NCBI GenBank assembly: GCA_902541285.1
Contig: CACBQD010000005.1
Span: 1-64,000 of the forward strand
DNA: 64,000 bases
Reading direction: 5' to 3'
From: an uncultured Pelagibacteraceae bacterium
GTDB lineage: Bacteria > Pseudomonadota > Alphaproteobacteria > Pelagibacterales > Pelagibacteraceae
The position numbers and the translations under genes are program-made. Under the pieces are notes generated by a model that saw nothing but the letters and a program-made list of their open reading frames with translations, had not been told where the DNA came from and ran no database searches. The stretch's first letter is position 1. Each line of letters starts with the position of its first letter. This document shows positions 61,713 through 64,000 of the stretch, in pieces.

Positions 61713-62729
61713 ATGAATAAATTTAAATCAATTTATAAAGCTATTATTAGCTTAACATTTATTTTTTCATTTGTTCTTACTTCAACAGCTGCTTTTTCAG
61801 AGATTGTTGGACGTTTATCTGTTCATTGGAGTCCTAAGCACCATAGTGCAAAACATGCACAAATATTTGCTGATGAAGTTAACAAAAGAGCAAAAGGAAA
61901 ATTAAAAATAGAAGTTTATCCATCTAAACAGTTATTTGGAATTAGAGAAGTAATGGGCGCAGTAACTTCCGGTGCAGTTGAACTAGGAGGAATTGTTGGA
62001 GTGGTAAGTTTTCCACCAATAAACAAAAACTTTAATGTTGCTTCGTTTCCAGGGCTATTTAATTCTTGGGAACAGCAAAGAGGTTTTTTTCAAAACTCAC
62101 CCAAAGGAAAAGAGATTTGGGGTGAGTTAACAAAAAAAACTAATTCAACATTAGTTATGTATAACCCAGTTGGACCTGTAATGACTTTTTCAAGTGCTAA
62201 AGAGTTAACAGGTATTGATGCTATGAAAGGTCTAAAAGCTAGAAGACTTTTAAAAAGCGAAGAGCCTATGTGGGATGCTTTAGGTGCAAATAGAGTATCT
62301 TTGCCTACTGGTGAAGTTTATACTTCATTACAAACTGGAATGATTGATACGATTAACAGTCCTCCAGGAAGTATAGAGGCGTATAGCTGGTGGGAATTTT
62401 TAAAATACGCTCAAAAGCCTTATCAATATTATGCTGATGCATATATTATGGCTAACTCAACTTGGTTTAATAGTTTATCTCCAGACTTACAAAAAATCAT
62501 AATGGATGTTGGTAAAGAAATTGGAAAAAGATCAACTGACTTAATTATGGATACTGGAGAAAGTACTCTTAAAAAATTCCAAGAAAGAGGTGGGGTTGTT
62601 ACAACACTTTCAGGAGCTGAAAAAGCTAAGTTTGATAAGCTTATGAAAGATGAAGTAATGCCAGCAATGGCTAAAATGATTGATGCTGACGCTTTAGAGG
62701 CAGCACAAGCATATGCTAAGAGTAATTAG
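61713..62729 (+). CDS. TRAP transporter substrate-binding protein (DctP family)
   Basis: Periplasmic binding protein of a second TRAP system. A Sec signal peptide (about residues 1-30, ending AAFS) precedes the DctP core: LSVHWSPKHHSAKHAQIFADEV, KIEVYPSKQLFGIREVMGAV, KGLKARRLLKSEEPMWDALGA with the conserved ligand-carboxylate Arg, and LPTGEVYTSLQTGMID. Length 338. The cargo is an organic acid of unknown identity; the sequence differs clearly from the TakP-like protein at 3855. First gene of the operon. Confidence 0.93.
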   Translation: MNKFKSIYKAIISLTFIFSFVLTSTAAFSEIVGRLSVHWSPKHHSAKHAQIFADEVNKRAKGKLKIEVYPSKQLFGIREVMGAVTSGAVELGGIVGVVSFPPINKNFNVASFPGLFNSWEQQRGFFQNSPKGKEIWGELTKKTNSTLVMYNPVGPVMTFSSAKELTGIDAMKGLKARRLLKSEEPMWDALGANRVSLPTGEVYTSLQTGMIDTINSPPGSIEAYSWWEFLKYAQKPYQYYADAYIMANSTWFNSLSPDLQKIIMDVGKEIGKRSTDLIMDTGESTLKKFQERGGVVTTLSGAEKAKFDKLMKDEVMPAMAKMIDADALEAAQAYAKSN

Positions 62730-62757
62730 AAGAAGTTAAACTTTTTCTAAAAAGATT

Positions 62758-63252
62758 ATGAGGGCATTGCGAGCTATTAACAATTTGCTAGCAAAAGCTG
62801 CAATTTCGCTCGCAATGTTCATAGTCTTTTTAATGGTGGCAGCTTTAGCATTAAGTGCCACAACAAGATTTATCACAGGCACAGGATTTGCTTGGTTTAT
62901 TGAATTACCACCTGTGATGGTGAGTTGGTTGGTTTTTCCATTACTTGGTCCTTTATTAAAGCAAGGACAACATATTAAAGTAGATTTTTTAAGTCATTAC
63001 TTATCTCACAAATCAAAAAATATTATTGGAACAATTGTAAATTTAATAGCTCTAATTTCTGCATGTGTCTTCTTTAAAGCAGGAGTTGATGCAACAACAA
63101 TGTATTACAATTTAGGACAAATGATGGAATTGGAAATTAATATTCCTATCTGGTGGATGTTTTTAGCATTTCCAGTTGGCTTTTTAATTTTAGCATTAAC
63201 TTCATTAGAACTTATTATAGATAATTTAAAAAAGCTTTCAGGGAAAGAATAA
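62758..63252 (+). CDS. TRAP transporter small permease (DctQ family)
   Basis: A 164-residue protein with four membrane segments and the block GPLLKQGQHIKVDFLSHYLS, the DctQ motif. Length is typical, unlike the enlarged DctQ at 2777. It follows dctP by 28 nt and is immediately followed by dctM (start directly after its stop). Confidence 0.92.
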   Translation: MRALRAINNLLAKAAISLAMFIVFLMVAALALSATTRFITGTGFAWFIELPPVMVSWLVFPLLGPLLKQGQHIKVDFLSHYLSHKSKNIIGTIVNLIALISACVFFKAGVDATTMYYNLGQMMELEINIPIWWMFLAFPVGFLILALTSLELIIDNLKKLSGKE

Positions 63253-64000
63253 ATGTTTGGGCTAGCTTTTATTATTTCTATTATCACATTAGTTATTTCT
63301 GTACCTATTTTTTTAGTGTTTGGTTTAGGAAGTTCGCTAGCAGCTATTGCTGGATTAAATTTACCTTGGTCAGTTTTGATACAAGTTTCATTTGGTGCAT
63401 TAACTAAACATGTTCTTATTGCCGTTCCATTATTTATATTTACTGGAATGGCTATGTTAAAAGGTGGAGCAGCATCAAGACTGGTAAAGTTTACAACAAC
63501 ACTAGTTGGTCATTGGCCAGGTGGATTGGGTGTTGCCATGGTTATTGCGATGGGTTTCTTCGCAGCTTTTTGTGGATCCATACTTGCAGCAATCACTGCT
63601 GTTGGGACAATCATGATGCCAAAGATGATTGAACAAGGTTACCCAACTCCATTTGTTGTTGTCTTAGCTGCTTCTGCTGCCCTTTTAGAGGCATTGATAC
63701 CTCCATCTAATGCAGCAATATTATTTAGTGCTCTGACGAACGTCCCGGTTTCTAAAACCTTTGCCGCGGGCGTTATACCAGGCTTAGTTCTGCTTGTTTT
63801 GATGGTCCTTCTAGTTTTGTTTAAATGCAGGCATATTAGAACAGATGAGAAGGCATCATTAAAAGAAAGAGTAAGTTCTTTCATCGCTGCGTTACCAGCA
63901 TTGATAACTCCAGTGATAATTTTAGGTGGAATTTATGCGGGTATACTAACTCCATCGGAATCTGCAGCAGTTGCAGGTGTTTATGCAGTGCTTATAGGAT
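63253..64000 (+). CDS. TRAP transporter large permease (DctM family), partial
   Basis: Starts with ATG at 63253 right after the dctQ stop and is open to the right edge (249 complete codons). Visible DctM blocks are VPLFIFTGMAMLKGG, FFAAFCGSILAAITAVGTIMMP and LEALIPPSNAAILFSALT. It completes the second TRAP system dctP-dctQ-dctM. The C-terminal half lies beyond the window, so it cannot be checked for a tail like that of the first DctM. Confidence 0.93.
   Translation, partial: MFGLAFIISIITLVISVPIFLVFGLGSSLAAIAGLNLPWSVLIQVSFGALTKHVLIAVPLFIFTGMAMLKGGAASRLVKFTTTLVGHWPGGLGVAMVIAMGFFAAFCGSILAAITAVGTIMMPKMIEQGYPTPFVVVLAASAALLEALIPPSNAAILFSALTNVPVSKTFAAGVIPGLVLLVLMVLLVLFKCRHIRTDEKASLKERVSSFIAALPALITPVIILGGIYAGILTPSESAAVAGVYAVLIG

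Noticed and set aside
62730-62757. Weak hairpin between dctP and dctQ of the second TRAP operon
   Set aside because: Only about five imperfect pairs and no U-run; unlike the clear hairpin at 3811-3834.
1-64000. CRISPR arrays, insertion sequences, prophage or integration sites
   Set aside because: No repeated spacer structure, transposase, integrase or phage gene; the tRNA-Gly has no partial duplicate nearby.

Overview
The window looks like a chromosomal segment of a SAR11 alphaproteobacterium (order Pelagibacterales, 'Candidatus Pelagibacter' or a close relative). The basis is a very AT-rich composition (about 30 % GC by eye), lysine- and asparagine-rich proteins, and intergenic gaps mostly of 0-100 bp. 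TRAP and ABC uptake systems are abundant, no dedicated transcription regulator is recognisable, and the gene neighbourhoods are alphaproteobacterial (ccm cluster, hemC/hemD divergent from tsaD, rpe-heparinase-purH). I see no insertion sequence, prophage, CRISPR array or rRNA. No gene-free stretch exceeds 300 bases; the longest (about 55077-55289) carries a tRNA-Gly.

Layout. 1-5 kb: a TRAP transporter of the 2-oxoacid/lactate (TakP-like) type on the minus strand, whose large permease has an unusual ~330-residue coiled-coil tail. 5-13 kb: a minus-strand operon with a zinc alcohol dehydrogenase, a large sugar/polyol-type binding protein, two permeases, two complementary GlpS/GlpT-like ATPases and an amidase. 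13-19 kb: 2-hydroxyacid enzymes, namely a D-isomer dehydrogenase, an FAD D-2-hydroxyacid dehydrogenase, an aminotransferase and two tandem FMN L-2-hydroxyacid dehydrogenases. 19-24 kb: a PagL-like protein, ccmHGFEDC (without ccmA, ccmB or ccmI) and hspQ. 24-28.6 kb: yciB, DUF2794, BI-1, tas, an IalB-like gene and argG. 28.6-33.5 kb: a light-related cluster with two unusual photolyase-family proteins, a tiny DUF2256 gene, an SDR lacking the catalytic Tyr and a sugar-dehydrogenase-like beta-propeller. 33.5-38 kb: an MBL-fold hydrolase and tesA divergent from ybbA-ybbP. 38-45 kb: folD, yggT, mscS, hemD, hemC, tsaD and a TPR/GT41 glycosyltransferase. 45-50.5 kb: EVE protein, acetyl-CoA synthetase and a sodium:solute symporter pair ending in a strong terminator. 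50.5-60.6 kb: rpe, heparinase-like, purH, phhB, tRNA-Gly, Lon-N-like, UbiH-like, ftsK, lolA, GNAT and HIT. 60.6-64 kb: two tandem pseudopilin-like genes divergent from a second TRAP operon cut by the window edge.

How it fits together. The first 19 kb reads as a module for import and oxidation of small hydroxy/oxo acids and alcohols or polyols. The TRAP operon and the adh-ABC operon each carry the same 23-bp near-palindrome exactly 89 nt upstream of the first start codon, which suggests co-regulation. The two TRAP binding-protein genes also share a second dyad, TGCAT-N11-ATGCA. The most unusual content is these shared sites, the reciprocal ATPase pair, the reordered and cluster-less photolyase homologues beside DUF2256, and a long pyrimidine-loop hairpin upstream of ccmC.
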